A DNA stretch of 39,726 nucleotides from Burkholderiales bacterium (GTDB lineage: Bacteria > Pseudomonadota > Gammaproteobacteria > Burkholderiales > Casimicrobiaceae). Positions 25,594-35,091 of this stretch are shown in pieces. The translations under genes were made by a program, and so were the position numbers. Position 1 is the first letter of the stretch; the number at the start of each line of letters is the position of its first letter. The notes under the pieces were generated by a model. The model was not told the DNA's origin and made no database searches. It was given only the letters and a program-made list of their open reading frames with translations. The stretch covers positions 1 to 39,726 of the forward strand of contig JADZDD010000012.1 in NCBI GenBank assembly GCA_020851235.1, in the 5' to 3' direction.

Positions 25594-26250
25594 GTGAGCC
25601 CGCGCACGCGCTGTCGCAAGGCGAGGCGCGAGGAGCTCGGCCTGCGGCCGGCGGACTACGCGGCACTGACCCGGTTGCGCACGCCGGCGCGCATCCAGGC
25701 GTTCGTCGGCGCGATTCCGGCAAACCACGAACCCGATGGCGAGACGCTGCACTCGGTGCACCGCGTGCTGCGCCTGCGCGTCGCGCACTGCATGGAAGGC
25801 GCGCTCGTGGCAGCGTGTGCCTTATGGATCCAGGGCGAGCCCCCGCTCCTGCTCCACCTCGACTGTGCCGTCGGCGATCACCCGCACGTCGTGGCGCTCT
25901 TTCGCCGCGGTCGCGCCTGGGGCGCGATCTCGAAGAGCAATGGCGCGTGGCTGCGCTTTCGCGAGCCGGTGTACCGCAACCTGCGCGAGCTCGCCATGTC
26001 GTACTTCCACGAGTTCTTCGATCACCGCGGCCACAAGACGCTGCGCAGCTACGGGCGGCCCTTCGACCTGCGCACGATCGACGCCGCGCAGTGGGTGAGC
26101 GGTGACGCCCCTTGCTGGGACGTGCACGATCGCCTCGCCCGCGGCGCGCACCGTCCCCTCCTCACGGCGGCCCAGGCGCGCGCGCTGTCGCGACGCGATG
26201 CCTTCGAGCGCGCATCGGCGCGCCTGGTCGAGTATCCGCCGCCAGCGTGA
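25594..26250 (+). CDS. Uncharacterised protein with transglutaminase-like Cys/His/Asn pattern
   Basis: 218 aa from the GTG at 25594, 13 bp after cbpM on the same strand and with no better in-frame start. It is soluble, with no signal peptide. The segment VAHCMEGALVAACAL (C66 at the head of a helix), then HLDCAVGDHPHVVALFRR (H98) and GAISKSNGAWLRFREPVY (N116) has the order and spacing of a papain/transglutaminase-type Cys-His-Asn/Asp site. MSYFHEFFDHRGHKTLRSY follows. I am not sure of the fold and infer no substrate. Gene order suggests a link with the CbpA/CbpM chaperone pair. The start codon has no clear ribosome site. Confidence 0.7.
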   Translation: MSPRTRCRKARREELGLRPADYAALTRLRTPARIQAFVGAIPANHEPDGETLHSVHRVLRLRVAHCMEGALVAACALWIQGEPPLLLHLDCAVGDHPHVVALFRRGRAWGAISKSNGAWLRFREPVYRNLRELAMSYFHEFFDHRGHKTLRSYGRPFDLRTIDAAQWVSGDAPCWDVHDRLARGAHRPLLTAAQARALSRRDAFERASARLVEYPPPA

Positions 26251-26290
26251 GGCGCGCATCGCGCAAGGTGGGCGGCCGCGAGGCCGACCG

Positions 26291-28078
26291 TCACGACCCG
26301 GCGCATCCCAGGTTCGTGCGCAGCGGCTGGAGCGTTTCATCCACCGTCGCGAGGAGATCGGCGCGCATCGTGGCGCGCGTGAGCTTCTCCTCGGCGGCGA
26401 GCAAGGCGAGGTCCGTCGCGATCCATCCGGCCACCGCACCGACGATCGACCCCACGACGGTACCGGGTCCAGGGACGGCGCTGCCGACCGCCGCACCCGC
26501 GCCGGCGCCGGTCGCCGCGCTGGTACCGCGTGCCGCGAGCTTGACGCCGAGCCTTCCCATGACGCGTCGTGCCGCCTGCATCGAGGCGCGCCCCATGGCG
26601 CGGCCGGCGAGCGCGCCGGCGAAGCCTCCCACCGCGGCACCCACGCCCCCGGCGAGAAGGCGCGCCTGCAGGTGCTCGCCGCGCGCGCGCCACCGTGCGG
26701 GATCGTCCGCGCGCGTGGTGACGACGCGGCACTGGTCGGCATCGAGCACCAGGCGCTGCCCCTCAAGGAGATCCGCGATGCCGCTGTGCGCGAGGTCGCT
26801 CACCCGACGGAGGTACTCGGCATCGGCGTCGAGTTCCCCGATGAGCATCGTGACCTGCGGGTCGCCGGCGATCAGGCGGTTGAGCTTGAACTCGAGGAGC
26901 GCGCCGACTTCCCCGGTCGCCAGGAGCACCGTCTGCGTGATATCGGCGCCGAAGCTGAAGTACCAATCGAGATAGGCGTCGACCTGCCGTTCGAGCGCAA
27001 CGCGCAGCGCGCCGACGCGCGCACACGCATCGTGCCTGCGCGCGGCGATGCCGCGTTCCAGCACCTCGTGGTACGCGTCGACCTTGGCAAGCGTCCCGAT
27101 CGCGTAGGCCGTGCCACCCAGGCGCTCGCACTCGGGCAGCGCGCGCACGGCGAGCCGGCGCCCGGACTCGCGCAGGAGCGTGTCGGTGTACACGGCTCCG
27201 ACAACGGCGGCGACGACGACGCCCGCGGCGATCGCGCTTGCCGTGGCCACCCGCCGGCGGCCCGCACGCCCCACCGTGTCGCTCTCGGTGAGCGCGCTCG
27301 CGAAGATGCGTCGCAGTTCACCGCTGCCGACGGCGAGCCCCGCCACAGCCCAGGTCACGTACGCGAAGAGCGTGAGCGGCAGGACGCTCAGCGCGAGCAC
27401 CATGCGCCACGCCGGGGCGTCGGCCGCATGACCGAACGAGGCGAGCAGGGCTTGTGTCCATGCGGTGGCATCGAGCGCCCAGCGCACGAGCATCGACGGC
27501 GTTTGCGGCCATGCGTCCTGCAGCGTGTGGACGAGCGTGCCGATCGGCTGCGCCGGTTCGGCTGCCTGCCAGTACCGCCCGCCGACCCAGGCGAGACACA
27601 GGAGCACGAACGTCACCCAGCGCGCGCTGCGCAGCGCCGCACTCGCGGCGTACACGGGGTGCGAGAACGAAGGCCGCAGACGCCGTGACGCCCATGCCGC
27701 GACGGCAGCGAAGAGGAACGGCGCCGCCACGACGAGGCCCCATTCCAGCCGCCCGAAGAACGGCGACTGCAACAAGGCGGCGAGCGCGAGCACGAGGGCG
27801 CCCACGACACTCGTGAACTGCGTGACGATCCGCCGCGCTGCCCACGTGTGCAACCAGCGACCGGGCGCGAATTCGTGCAGCCGCGACAGACGCCGCACCG
27901 TGCCGCGATGGAGGAGCGCGACCGCGGCGGGCGCCGCCAGCACGGCCGTGGCGAGCATGAGCGCGATCGTGCCGACCCGCGTCACGAGCCAGGCGCCGAG
28001 CCCGAAGGCGAGGATGAACGCGAGGCAGCGCGCGAAGTACGCCGCCATGGAGGTGGATGCGAGCGGCGCCTCACGCAT
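26291..28078 (-). CDS. Large membrane protein with glycine-zipper C-terminus
   Basis: 595 aa from the ATG at 28078; a TTG at 28096 and an ATG at 28048 are alternatives. Several hydrophobic segments lie in the first 270 residues (for example FARCLAFILAFGLGAWLV, VVGALVLALAALLQ, WVTFVLLCLAWVGG, VLALSVLPLTLFAYV). The middle portion (about 295-455) appears soluble and helical. The C-terminal third has Gly/Ala-rich segments (GGVGAAVGGFAGALAGRAMG; GAGAGAAVGSAVPGPGTVVG) resembling glycine-zipper membrane helices. I cannot name a family. It lies 129 bp after the VWA gene on the same strand, so it may be part of the MoxR/DUF58/VWA unit. Confidence 0.7.
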   Translation of the reverse strand: MREAPLASTSMAAYFARCLAFILAFGLGAWLVTRVGTIALMLATAVLAAPAAVALLHRGTVRRLSRLHEFAPGRWLHTWAARRIVTQFTSVVGALVLALAALLQSPFFGRLEWGLVVAAPFLFAAVAAWASRRLRPSFSHPVYAASAALRSARWVTFVLLCLAWVGGRYWQAAEPAQPIGTLVHTLQDAWPQTPSMLVRWALDATAWTQALLASFGHAADAPAWRMVLALSVLPLTLFAYVTWAVAGLAVGSGELRRIFASALTESDTVGRAGRRRVATASAIAAGVVVAAVVGAVYTDTLLRESGRRLAVRALPECERLGGTAYAIGTLAKVDAYHEVLERGIAARRHDACARVGALRVALERQVDAYLDWYFSFGADITQTVLLATGEVGALLEFKLNRLIAGDPQVTMLIGELDADAEYLRRVSDLAHSGIADLLEGQRLVLDADQCRVVTTRADDPARWRARGEHLQARLLAGGVGAAVGGFAGALAGRAMGRASMQAARRVMGRLGVKLAARGTSAATGAGAGAAVGSAVPGPGTVVGSIVGAVAGWIATDLALLAAEEKLTRATMRADLLATVDETLQPLRTNLGCAGS

Positions 28079-28207
28079 GAGGATGCGTGCCTGCAAGATG
28101 AGCGGAGCGCTGCGCGCGACGCCGCGCCATCCCGGTGTGGTCCGCGCTGCGAGCGCCGAGGCGCCACCCGCCTCGCGCGCCGCGCACCTCGGCGCCGCGG
28201 ACGCCGG

Positions 28208-29269
28208 CTACATGATCCGTCCGAACCACAACATCGACAGCAGCGCCGCCAGGACGGCAAACAGCGCCGCGGCTGCCGCGAACAGTGCGGTCACTTCGGT
28301 CTGCTTCTGCTCGAAGACGAGCTTCGAGTTGAGCAATCGGTACACCTTCGTGAGCTCGTCCGCGGTCCCGGCGTGGAAGTACTCGCCCTGCGTGATGTCG
28401 GCGATCTTCTTGAGCGACGCCTCGTCCAGACGTACCCGCATCGACCAGCCCTCGGCGCCGAGCAGTTCGCCCTTCTCCGTGCCGATGCCCACGGTGAAAA
28501 CGCGAATGCCGCGCTCGGCCGCGATGCGCGCGGATTCGATCGGATCGGGACCGGCGGTCGCCTGGCCGTCGGTGAGGAGGATGATCGCGGCATTCGAATA
28601 CGACCCCGGCGGCACCGGTGCCACCGGCTTGTCCGCCGCCTTTCCCGGCGCCGGGCGAGACGACGGCGGACCCTTCTGCGCGTCGGGTCGCGGATTCCAC
28701 GAGCGCAGGTCGAACTCGACGTCGGGGAAGATCGTCTTGAGCGAGACCAGGATCCCCGCTCCCACCGCCGTGCCCCGCTGCAGCTGGAAGCGATCGATCG
28801 CCGCGTTGAGATCGTCGTGCTCGCGCGTGGGCGGCTGCACCACCGCCGCTGTCCCGGCAAACGAGACGATGCCGACGCGTGTATGCGGCGGCGTCGCGTC
28901 GACGAAGGCCTTGGCCGCCGCCTGCGCGGCGGCGAGGCGATTGGGCGCCACGTCACCGGCGCGCATGCTCCCGGAGACGTCCATCGCGAGGATGATCGTA
29001 TCGTGCAGCGACGGCAGCACCAGCACCGCCTGCGGGCGCGCGATGGCGAGGAGCATCAGGGTCAGTGCGACGAGAAAGAGCGTCGGCGGCGCGTGACGGC
29101 GCCACCTTGACGTCGTTCCCTGCGCGTCCTTGACCATGGCAAGGCTCGCGTACTTCGCGGTGAGACGGCGCTTGCGACGCAGGATCCACAGGTATGCGGC
29201 GACGAGGAGCGGCACGAGGACGAGCAGCCACAGCACGTCCGGCCACAGGAAGGTGAGCGGGACCTTCAT
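28208..29269 (-). CDS. BatA-like VWA membrane protein
   Basis: A 353-aa inner-membrane protein with N-terminal helices at about 10-29 and 61-77 and a last helix near the C-terminus. Between them is a von Willebrand factor A domain with an intact MIDAS: D97-x-S99-x-S101 in MDVSGSM, Thr region in HTRVGIVSFAG, and Asp in LLTDGQATAGPD. An Arg/Pro-rich insert (about residues 190-225) interrupts the domain. Such BatA-like proteins sit with MoxR and DUF58 genes in metal- or complex-chaperoning clusters. The ATG at 29269 is preferred because MKVPLTFLWPDVLWLL starts the helix; in-frame ATGs at 29308 and 29317 are possible. Confidence 0.9.
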   Translation of the reverse strand: MKVPLTFLWPDVLWLLVLVPLLVAAYLWILRRKRRLTAKYASLAMVKDAQGTTSRWRRHAPPTLFLVALTLMLLAIARPQAVLVLPSLHDTIILAMDVSGSMRAGDVAPNRLAAAQAAAKAFVDATPPHTRVGIVSFAGTAAVVQPPTREHDDLNAAIDRFQLQRGTAVGAGILVSLKTIFPDVEFDLRSWNPRPDAQKGPPSSRPAPGKAADKPVAPVPPGSYSNAAIILLTDGQATAGPDPIESARIAAERGIRVFTVGIGTEKGELLGAEGWSMRVRLDEASLKKIADITQGEYFHAGTADELTKVYRLLNSKLVFEQKQTEVTALFAAAAALFAVLAALLSMLWFGRIM

Positions 29270-29327
29270 CGCAAGACGCGACCCCGGCGGTGCTGCGACG
29301 CGCGCCATGCGCGCCACGGGTGCCGGA

Positions 29328-30263
29328 TCACGCTACACCCAGGTGCTGCGGCACGCCGCCACCGGCAGCGAGCTGGCTGCGCCGCTTGCGCAGATCGGCA
29401 AAGCGCATGATGGCGTCGGCCAGGTCGTCGTCGGTGGAAAGCTCGAGCGCGTCGACGCCCGCGTTGCGAAAGGCGCCGCGCAGCTCCTCCTCGCGCGCTT
29501 CGGCGAGCCGCGCGAAGCGCTTGCGAAAGCCCTTGTCGTGCGTGTCGACGAAGATCTGCTCCCCGGTCTCCGAGTCCTGGATCACGAGCAGTCCCAGGTC
29601 CGGGAGCTCGCGCTCGAGCGGGTCGTACAGGCGCACCGCGATCACCTCATGGCGCTGCGCGAGGTGCGCGAGCGTTGCCGCCCAACCGGGGCGGCTGATG
29701 AAATCGGAGACGACGAAAACGAGCGAGCGGCGGCGGATCGCGTCGTACCCCGCGCGCAGGAGGACGTCGAGGTCGGTGGGCGTGGCGCGCGCCACCACCG
29801 TCGGCCGCGTGCGCATCGCGTGCAGGATGTGCAGCACGTGGCGGCGCCCGGTTCGCGTCGGAATCATCAAGTCGACGTCGGTGCCGTAGAAGAGCGCGCC
29901 GACGCGATTGCCGTGCCGGGTCAAGAGCCGCGCCAGCACCGCGACGAACTCGCTTGCGACGTTGCGCTTGCGCACGCCCTCCGAGCCGAAGTCGACCGAC
30001 GGCGAGAGGTCGAGCAGGAACCACGCGGCGACCTCGCGCTCCTCGTTGAATTCGCGCACGTAGGGCACCTGCATGCGCGCGGTGACGTTCCAGTCGATGT
30101 GGCGGACGTCGTCGTTGTGCTGGTACTCGCGCAGGTCGGCGAGATCGAGGCCGTAACCGCGGAAGAGCGTCCGATAGTCGCCGTGCAGCATCCCGTCCAG
30201 ACGGCGGATCACCGTCCACTCGAGACGGCGCAGGATCGCCTCAGGCGTTGGCGACGCGGACAT
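29328..30263 (-). CDS. DUF58 protein of the MoxR-VWA cluster
   Basis: A 311-aa protein with the DUF58 core. Family hallmarks are GDYRTLFRGYGLDLADLREY followed by DDVRHIDWNVTAR (about residues 28-63) and a VWA-like half (WFLLDLSPSVDFGS, with DxSxS as DLSPS) then LVFVVSDFISRPGW. There are no membrane helices. It starts 23 bp inside moxR, so translation is probably coupled, and is followed by the VWA gene. DUF58 proteins commonly accompany MoxR ATPases; the molecular role is not settled. Confidence 0.93.
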   Translation of the reverse strand: MSASPTPEAILRRLEWTVIRRLDGMLHGDYRTLFRGYGLDLADLREYQHNDDVRHIDWNVTARMQVPYVREFNEEREVAAWFLLDLSPSVDFGSEGVRKRNVASEFVAVLARLLTRHGNRVGALFYGTDVDLMIPTRTGRRHVLHILHAMRTRPTVVARATPTDLDVLLRAGYDAIRRRSLVFVVSDFISRPGWAATLAHLAQRHEVIAVRLYDPLERELPDLGLLVIQDSETGEQIFVDTHDKGFRKRFARLAEAREEELRGAFRNAGVDALELSTDDDLADAIMRFADLRKRRSQLAAGGGVPQHLGVA

Positions 30264-31251
30264 GCGTCTCGAGCGGCCGGTCGGGAGCGCGCACCGCTTG
30301 CATCACCTTGCGGATCAGCATGTCCGGGCTCTGCCCTTCGGCGAGCGCCTCGTACGAGAGGACGAGGCGATGGCGCATGACGTCGGGAACGATGTCCATC
30401 ACGTCCTCGGGCAGCACGTAGTTGCGCCCGCGCAGCATCGCGAGCGCCTTCGCGCCCTCGATCATGTGGATCGTCGCCCGGGGCGACGCCCCGTAGGTGA
30501 GGTAGCGGCCGAAATCCTTCAGCCCGAAGCGCTCGGGCTCGCGCGTGGCGGCGACGAGCTTGACCGCGTACGTGATGTAGTTGGGGTCGACGTAGACGCG
30601 CCGGCACTCCTTCTGCAACTCGGCGAGCTGATCGGTGGTGGCCACCGCCGCGACGTCGATCGGCTCGCCCGTGACGCGCTGCACGATCACGAATTCCTCG
30701 TCCTCGCTCGGGTAGCCGACCAGCACCTTCATCATGAAGCGGTCGACCTGCGCCTCCGGCAGCGGATACGTGCCCTCGGTCTCGATCGGATTCTGCGTTG
30801 CCATCACGAGGAAAGGCTGCGGGACGAAGTGCGTCTCGCCGGCAATCGTCACCTGGTATTCCTGCATCACCTCGAGCAGCGCGCTTTGCACCTTGGCCGG
30901 CGCCCGGTTGATCTCGTCGGCGAGCAGGAGGTGCGTGAACACCGGGCCGAGCGAGGTGGCGAATTCGCCGGTCTTCTGGTTGTAGATGCGCGTGCCGACC
31001 AGGTCGGCGGGAACGAGGTCGGGCGTGAACTGGATGCGCTTGAACGTGCCGTGCACCGCGCGCGCGAGCGTCTTCACCGTGAGCGTCTTGGCAAGCCCCG
31101 GCACGCCCTCGACCAGGAGGTGGCCCTGCGCGAGGATCGCGACCAGCACGCGTTCGAGGAAGGGATCCTGCCCCACCACCACCTTCTTCACCTCGTAGAG
31201 GATGCGCTCCATGAGCGTGGCGATTTCGGCTTTCGTTTCGCGCAGTTCCAT
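30241..31251 (-). CDS. MoxR-family AAA+ ATPase
   Basis: A 336-aa AAA+ chaperone-type ATPase. Walker A is GVPGLAKT (49-56, K55), Walker B is LLLADEINRAP with D112/E113, sensor 1 is MATQNPIE, and the Arg-containing EAQVDRFMMKV with the lid domain PRATIHMIEGAKALAMLRGR follows. MoxR proteins help assemble or insert metals in protein complexes together with VWA partners, here encoded two genes downstream. The ATG at 31251 lies 45 bp after the membrane protease gene, all on one strand. Confidence 0.95.
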   Translation of the reverse strand: MELRETKAEIATLMERILYEVKKVVVGQDPFLERVLVAILAQGHLLVEGVPGLAKTLTVKTLARAVHGTFKRIQFTPDLVPADLVGTRIYNQKTGEFATSLGPVFTHLLLADEINRAPAKVQSALLEVMQEYQVTIAGETHFVPQPFLVMATQNPIETEGTYPLPEAQVDRFMMKVLVGYPSEDEEFVIVQRVTGEPIDVAAVATTDQLAELQKECRRVYVDPNYITYAVKLVAATREPERFGLKDFGRYLTYGASPRATIHMIEGAKALAMLRGRNYVLPEDVMDIVPDVMRHRLVLSYEALAEGQSPDMLIRKVMQAVRAPDRPLETHVRVANA

Positions 31252-31296
31252 GCGGGGTTGGGCCTTCGTGGTGAACGACGGGAAAGGACGAGGCGA

Positions 31297-32505
31297 TCAG
31301 AACGGCGACATGCCCGCCGCTGCCGCCGCATTCTCGATCGGAACGGCGAAGCCGATGCCGATGAAGACACGCTGTCGCGTCGGATTGAGGATGCCGGTGA
31401 CGATGCCGACGACCTCGCCGTCCGCGGTCACGAGCGGCCCCCCCGAATTGCCGGGATTGGCGGCCGCGTCGAACTGGATGAGGTTGGTGAGAACGCGCTT
31501 GCCCTCGGGCGAGGTGTACTCGCGCTTCAGCCCCGAGACGACCCCCGCCGACGCCGAAGGGCCGATCCCGAACGGGAAGCCGACGGCCACCACCTGGTCA
31601 CCCACCTGGAGGTCGGCGGTGGAGCGCAGCGCCGCGGCCTGCAGGTCGTCAGGAATCGCCTTCGCCTGCAGCACCGCGAGGTCGTGCTCCGGCCGCATGC
31701 CCACGACCTCGGCCTCGGCCTCCATGCCGTCGAAGAAGCGCACCTTGACCTTTTCCGCGCCGAGGACGACGTGGAGGTTGGTGAGGATCACGCCCTTGTC
31801 GACGATGACCACACCCGTACCCACGCCGCTGCTGTGGTAGCCGGGGAAGCCGCCGCTGTCGTCGGGGTCCTTCTTCGGTGGTTCCGCGGCTCCCTTGGGA
31901 TCCGCGGGATCCTTGTCCGGCGCCGCACGCTCCCGCGCGCCACGCTCGCGACCCGGCTCGGCGCCTTTGCCGCCGTCGTTGCGCGCGAGGCGATCCTTCG
32001 CCGCGTCCTTCGCTGCGGCACGCGGCTTCTCTGCCGGGCCGGGCCGGGCCTTGGGCGCGCGCTTGCCTTGCGTGTCGGGCTGTTCCGGCGCCCCGGCGTG
32101 CGGCTCGTCGTCGTCGTCGCGATTGGGGCTATAGCCCATGACGCGCACCACCGAGGGCCCGATGATGGCGGCAGCCCGCGTCGCCATCGACGGCAGGTTG
32201 GTCGTCTCCAGCGTGTGCAGCACCGCCGCGTCGATGTCCTTCTGCGTCAACTCCTGCGGCACGGGTTGCGCCTGCTGATAGGCGACGAGGAGTCCGGTGG
32301 CGATGAGGGCGCCGACGAGAACCAGGAGCGGCGCCTCGAAGCGACGATAGAAGCGTCGCCAGCGCCCGCCGGTGGCCAACGGCGCCGCGGCGGGCGCCGG
32401 GGCGGGTGCGTGTGGCGCACCCGCGGCGTCCGGGGCGGGCGCCGCCGCGGCCGGCGCGCCGTGCCGCGACCGCGTCGAACTGCTGTAGAGCGCGACTTTC
32501 TTCAT
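31297..32505 (-). CDS. Membrane-anchored trypsin-like serine protease (S1C-like, no PDZ)
   Basis: A 402-aa protease. After a Pro/Ala-rich cytoplasmic stretch a single membrane helix lies at about 58-75 (APLLVLVGALIATGLLVAY). The catalytic triad of the Deg/HtrA group is visible: H245 in TNLHVV, D275 in EHDLAVLQ, S354 in NPGNSGGPL. The protein ends 48 residues past the Ser, so it lacks the PDZ domain of DegP/DegS. Between the first strand (IIGPSVVRVMGYS) and the catalytic core there is a charged, probably disordered insert of about 95 residues (128-222). Position upstream of moxR suggests it belongs to that envelope unit. Confidence 0.9.
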   Translation of the reverse strand: MKKVALYSSSTRSRHGAPAAAAPAPDAAGAPHAPAPAPAAAPLATGGRWRRFYRRFEAPLLVLVGALIATGLLVAYQQAQPVPQELTQKDIDAAVLHTLETTNLPSMATRAAAIIGPSVVRVMGYSPNRDDDDEPHAGAPEQPDTQGKRAPKARPGPAEKPRAAAKDAAKDRLARNDGGKGAEPGRERGARERAAPDKDPADPKGAAEPPKKDPDDSGGFPGYHSSGVGTGVVIVDKGVILTNLHVVLGAEKVKVRFFDGMEAEAEVVGMRPEHDLAVLQAKAIPDDLQAAALRSTADLQVGDQVVAVGFPFGIGPSASAGVVSGLKREYTSPEGKRVLTNLIQFDAAANPGNSGGPLVTADGEVVGIVTGILNPTRQRVFIGIGFAVPIENAAAAAGMSPF

Positions 32506-32759
32506 CGGGAACCCATCGCTGCGGCGCCGCCGCAGGCCGATGCAACGTTAGCATGCGCAACGACGCGCGTACACGGCGCACGAGCCGCGCTCGGCGTGAG
32601 GCAGCACGACCCGCCGCGAGTTCCCTGCGACTCCCACAAACGCCGCTTGCGCGCGCGGCGCGCCCACGCGCCGATGCCATCGTGGCACCATGCGGTGCGC
32701 ACGAACGCGGCCGCGGCATCCGCCGACGCGAATCCTGGTGCGCGCCGACGCAACCGGCG

Positions 32760-32990
32760 CTACTTCCGCCAGTAATTGTTGGCGGCGGCGATGGTCTGGA
32801 AGTTGATGGCGATGACCTGCGACGCCGCGGTGAGCGCTTCGGCGTCCTCGGCGTATTCCGGGCGGAGTTTCTTCAGTACCGCAGGATCGGGTTGCGTGTA
32901 CTTGACGCCGCGCCGGCTCAACGTGATCGCGAGTTCGAATCCGGCTTGCGGGGTGTCGGTGATGAGGCTGGTGAGCCAGGTATCGGCCAT
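32760..32990 (-). CDS. Small conserved-type protein of unknown function
   Basis: A 76-aa soluble protein beginning MADTWLTSLITDTPQAGFEL and ending FQTIAAANNYWRK, predicted mainly helical. The ATG at 32990 has AGGAG about 10 nt upstream, which supports a real gene. I do not recognise the family and see no motif that fixes a function. It is on the same strand as the SMR gene but separated by 121 bp. Confidence 0.7.
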   Translation of the reverse strand: MADTWLTSLITDTPQAGFELAITLSRRGVKYTQPDPAVLKKLRPEYAEDAEALTAASQVIAINFQTIAAANNYWRK

Positions 32991-33111
32991 GGGTCAAAGC
33001 TCCTGTGGTGAGAGGATCCGCGCGAAGGGACGGTCGCGGCGCGACCGGGATGACGGATCCGGGACGTGCCCATTCTAGCCCACGCCCAGCACCGACCTTC
33101 GCTGTCCCCCG

Positions 33112-33447
33112 TCAGGCGTGCCCGAGCGTGCGCGAGAACGCATTGAGCACGACCACGCCCGCCACGATGAGCCCGAGGCCGACGATCGCCGGCGCGTCGA
33201 GCGCCTGTCCGTGGACGAGCCAGGCGATGAGCGCGATGAGGGCGATCCCCGCGCCCGACCAGATCGCGTACGCCACCGCGACCGGGATCGCCTTCAGCGT
33301 GAGCGACAGGAAGTAGAACGCGGCAGCGTAGCCCACGACCACCACGAGCGACGGCCACGGGCGCGAAAAGCCGTCGGCGGCCTTGAGCGCAGACGTGGCG
33401 GCCACTTCGCTGCCGATCGCGATGGCGAGAAAGAGCCAGGGTTGCAT
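33112..33447 (-). CDS. SMR-family multidrug efflux protein (EmrE-like)
   Basis: A 111-aa, four-helix proton antiporter for cationic drugs such as quaternary ammonium compounds. It aligns with EmrE over its whole length: membrane-embedded Glu E14 in [13 protein letters not shown], then [39 protein letters not shown] and [21 protein letters not shown]. All features of a functional SMR subunit are present. Upstream AGGAG supports the ATG at 33447. A single gene, so a homodimer is expected. Confidence 0.93.
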   Translation of the reverse strand: MQPWLFLAIAIGSEVAATSALKAADGFSRPWPSLVVVVGYAAAFYFLSLTLKAIPVAVAYAIWSGAGIALIALIAWLVHGQALDAPAIVGLGLIVAGVVVLNAFSRTLGHA

Positions 33448-33546
33448 GAAGACGACTCCTTGGGCGTGGCCCGCGGCCGTGCCGCACGCGGGGGCGGCTC
33501 GCGTCCGCGACGCGCGCCGCCCCCGCCCACAGGGCATCGACCCGTG

Positions 33547-35004
33547 CTATCGCGGCAGGTCGCTCGCGGCAATCCCCAGTGCCTTCGCCACTCCCGCGCC
33601 GTAGGCAGGGTCGGCCTTGAGACAGTTGCCGATGTGACGCAACTGCACCTCGCGCGATGCATCGCGGATGTTGGCCGCAGTATTGGCGAACAGGGCCTGC
33701 TGCTGCGCCGGCGACATGAGGCGGAACAGCGCTCCCGGCTGCGAGTAGTAGTCGGTATCCTCACGATGGTTCCAGTGATCCGCCGCCCCTTCGAGCGACA
33801 GCGGCGGCTCGCGGAAATCGGGCTGCTCCTGCCATTCGCCGAGACTGTTGGGCTCGTAGCCCTTGGTGCCGCCGAAGTTCCCGTCGACCCGCATCATGCC
33901 GTCGCGGTGGTAGCTGTGTACCGGGCAGCGCGGCGCGTTCACCGGGATCTGCGCGTGGTTGACGCCCAGGCGATAGCGCTGCGCGTCGCCGTAGGAGAAC
34001 AGCCGCGCCTGCAGCATCTTGTCGGGGGAGAAGCCGATGCCGGGCACCACGCTGGCCGGATTGAACGCCGACTGCTCGACCTCGGCGAAGAAGTTCTCCG
34101 GATTGCGGTTCAACTCCATCACGCCGACGTCGATCAGCGGGTAGTCCTTGTGCGGCCAGACCTTGGTCAGGTCGAACGGATGGTAGGGAACCTTCGACGC
34201 CTCCTTCTCCGGCATCACCTGGACCTTGAGGTGCCACTTCGGGAAGTCCCCGCGCTCGATCGCGTCGTACAGGTCGCGCTGGTGTGACTCGCGGTCCTTG
34301 CCGATAATCGCTTCGGCTTCGGCGTCGGTCAGGTTCCTGATCCCCTGCTGCGACTTGAAATGGAACTTGACCCAGAAGCGCTCGTTCTTCGCATTGATGA
34401 AGCTGAACGTGTGCGATCCGAAGCCGTGCATCGTCCGGTAGCTCGCCGGAATCCCGCGGTCGGACATGACGATGGTGACCTGGTGCAGCGCCTCGGGGAG
34501 CAGCGTCCAGAAGTCCCAGTTGTTCTGCGCGCTGCGCAGATTCGTGCGCGGATCGCGCTTCACCGCGTGGTTGAGGTCGGGGAACTTGAGCGGATCACGC
34601 AGGAAGAACACCGGCGTGTTGTTGCCGACCATGTCCCAGTTGCCCTCTTCCGTGTAGAACTTGACCGCGAAGCCGCGGATGTCGCGCTCGGCGTCCGCCG
34701 CGCCGCGCTCGCCGGCCACCGTCGTGAAGCGCGCGAAGAGGTCGGTCTTCTTGCCGATGCTGGAGAATATTTTCGCGCGCGTGTACTTCGTGATGTCGTG
34801 CGTCACGGTGAACGTGCCGTACGCGCCGCTGCCCTTCGCATGCATGCGCCGCTCCGGGATCACTTCGCGATCGAAGTGCGCGAGCTTCTCCAGCAGCCAT
34901 ACGTCCTGCAGGAGTGCGGGGCCGCGCGGGCCGGCGGTCATCGTGTTCTGGTTGTCCACGACGGGGCAGCCGAATGCCGTCGTGAGCTTCTTGCGGTCGG
35001 TCAT
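33547..35004 (-). CDS. katA: Monofunctional haem catalase
   Basis: A 485-aa small-subunit catalase that breaks down hydrogen peroxide. Distal haem residues are H55 ([13 protein letters not shown]) and N128 ([10 protein letters not shown]); the proximal haem ligand is Y338 in [14 protein letters not shown]. The length fits clade-3 catalases, which bind NADPH. GAGGATT precedes the ATG at 35004. No OxyR gene or recognisable OxyR site is seen next to it. The symbol is a best guess by type; katA/katB naming differs among genera. Confidence 0.95.
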   Translation of the reverse strand: MTDRKKLTTAFGCPVVDNQNTMTAGPRGPALLQDVWLLEKLAHFDREVIPERRMHAKGSGAYGTFTVTHDITKYTRAKIFSSIGKKTDLFARFTTVAGERGAADAERDIRGFAVKFYTEEGNWDMVGNNTPVFFLRDPLKFPDLNHAVKRDPRTNLRSAQNNWDFWTLLPEALHQVTIVMSDRGIPASYRTMHGFGSHTFSFINAKNERFWVKFHFKSQQGIRNLTDAEAEAIIGKDRESHQRDLYDAIERGDFPKWHLKVQVMPEKEASKVPYHPFDLTKVWPHKDYPLIDVGVMELNRNPENFFAEVEQSAFNPASVVPGIGFSPDKMLQARLFSYGDAQRYRLGVNHAQIPVNAPRCPVHSYHRDGMMRVDGNFGGTKGYEPNSLGEWQEQPDFREPPLSLEGAADHWNHREDTDYYSQPGALFRLMSPAQQQALFANTAANIRDASREVQLRHIGNCLKADPAYGAGVAKALGIAASDLPR

Positions 35005-35091
35005 GGTGAATCCTCGGATCGTGGTTGGGGGAAAGGGTGAGGTGGCGGCGGCGCGGGCGCCGGCAGCGAGCCGGTAGCGTCCGAAACCGTG

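Noticed and set aside
29130-30380. Long plus-strand frames opposite moxR, DUF58 and VWA genes.
   Set aside because: They show shadow composition (Arg/His/Val/Asp-rich), no family motif, and lie antisense to well-supported genes.
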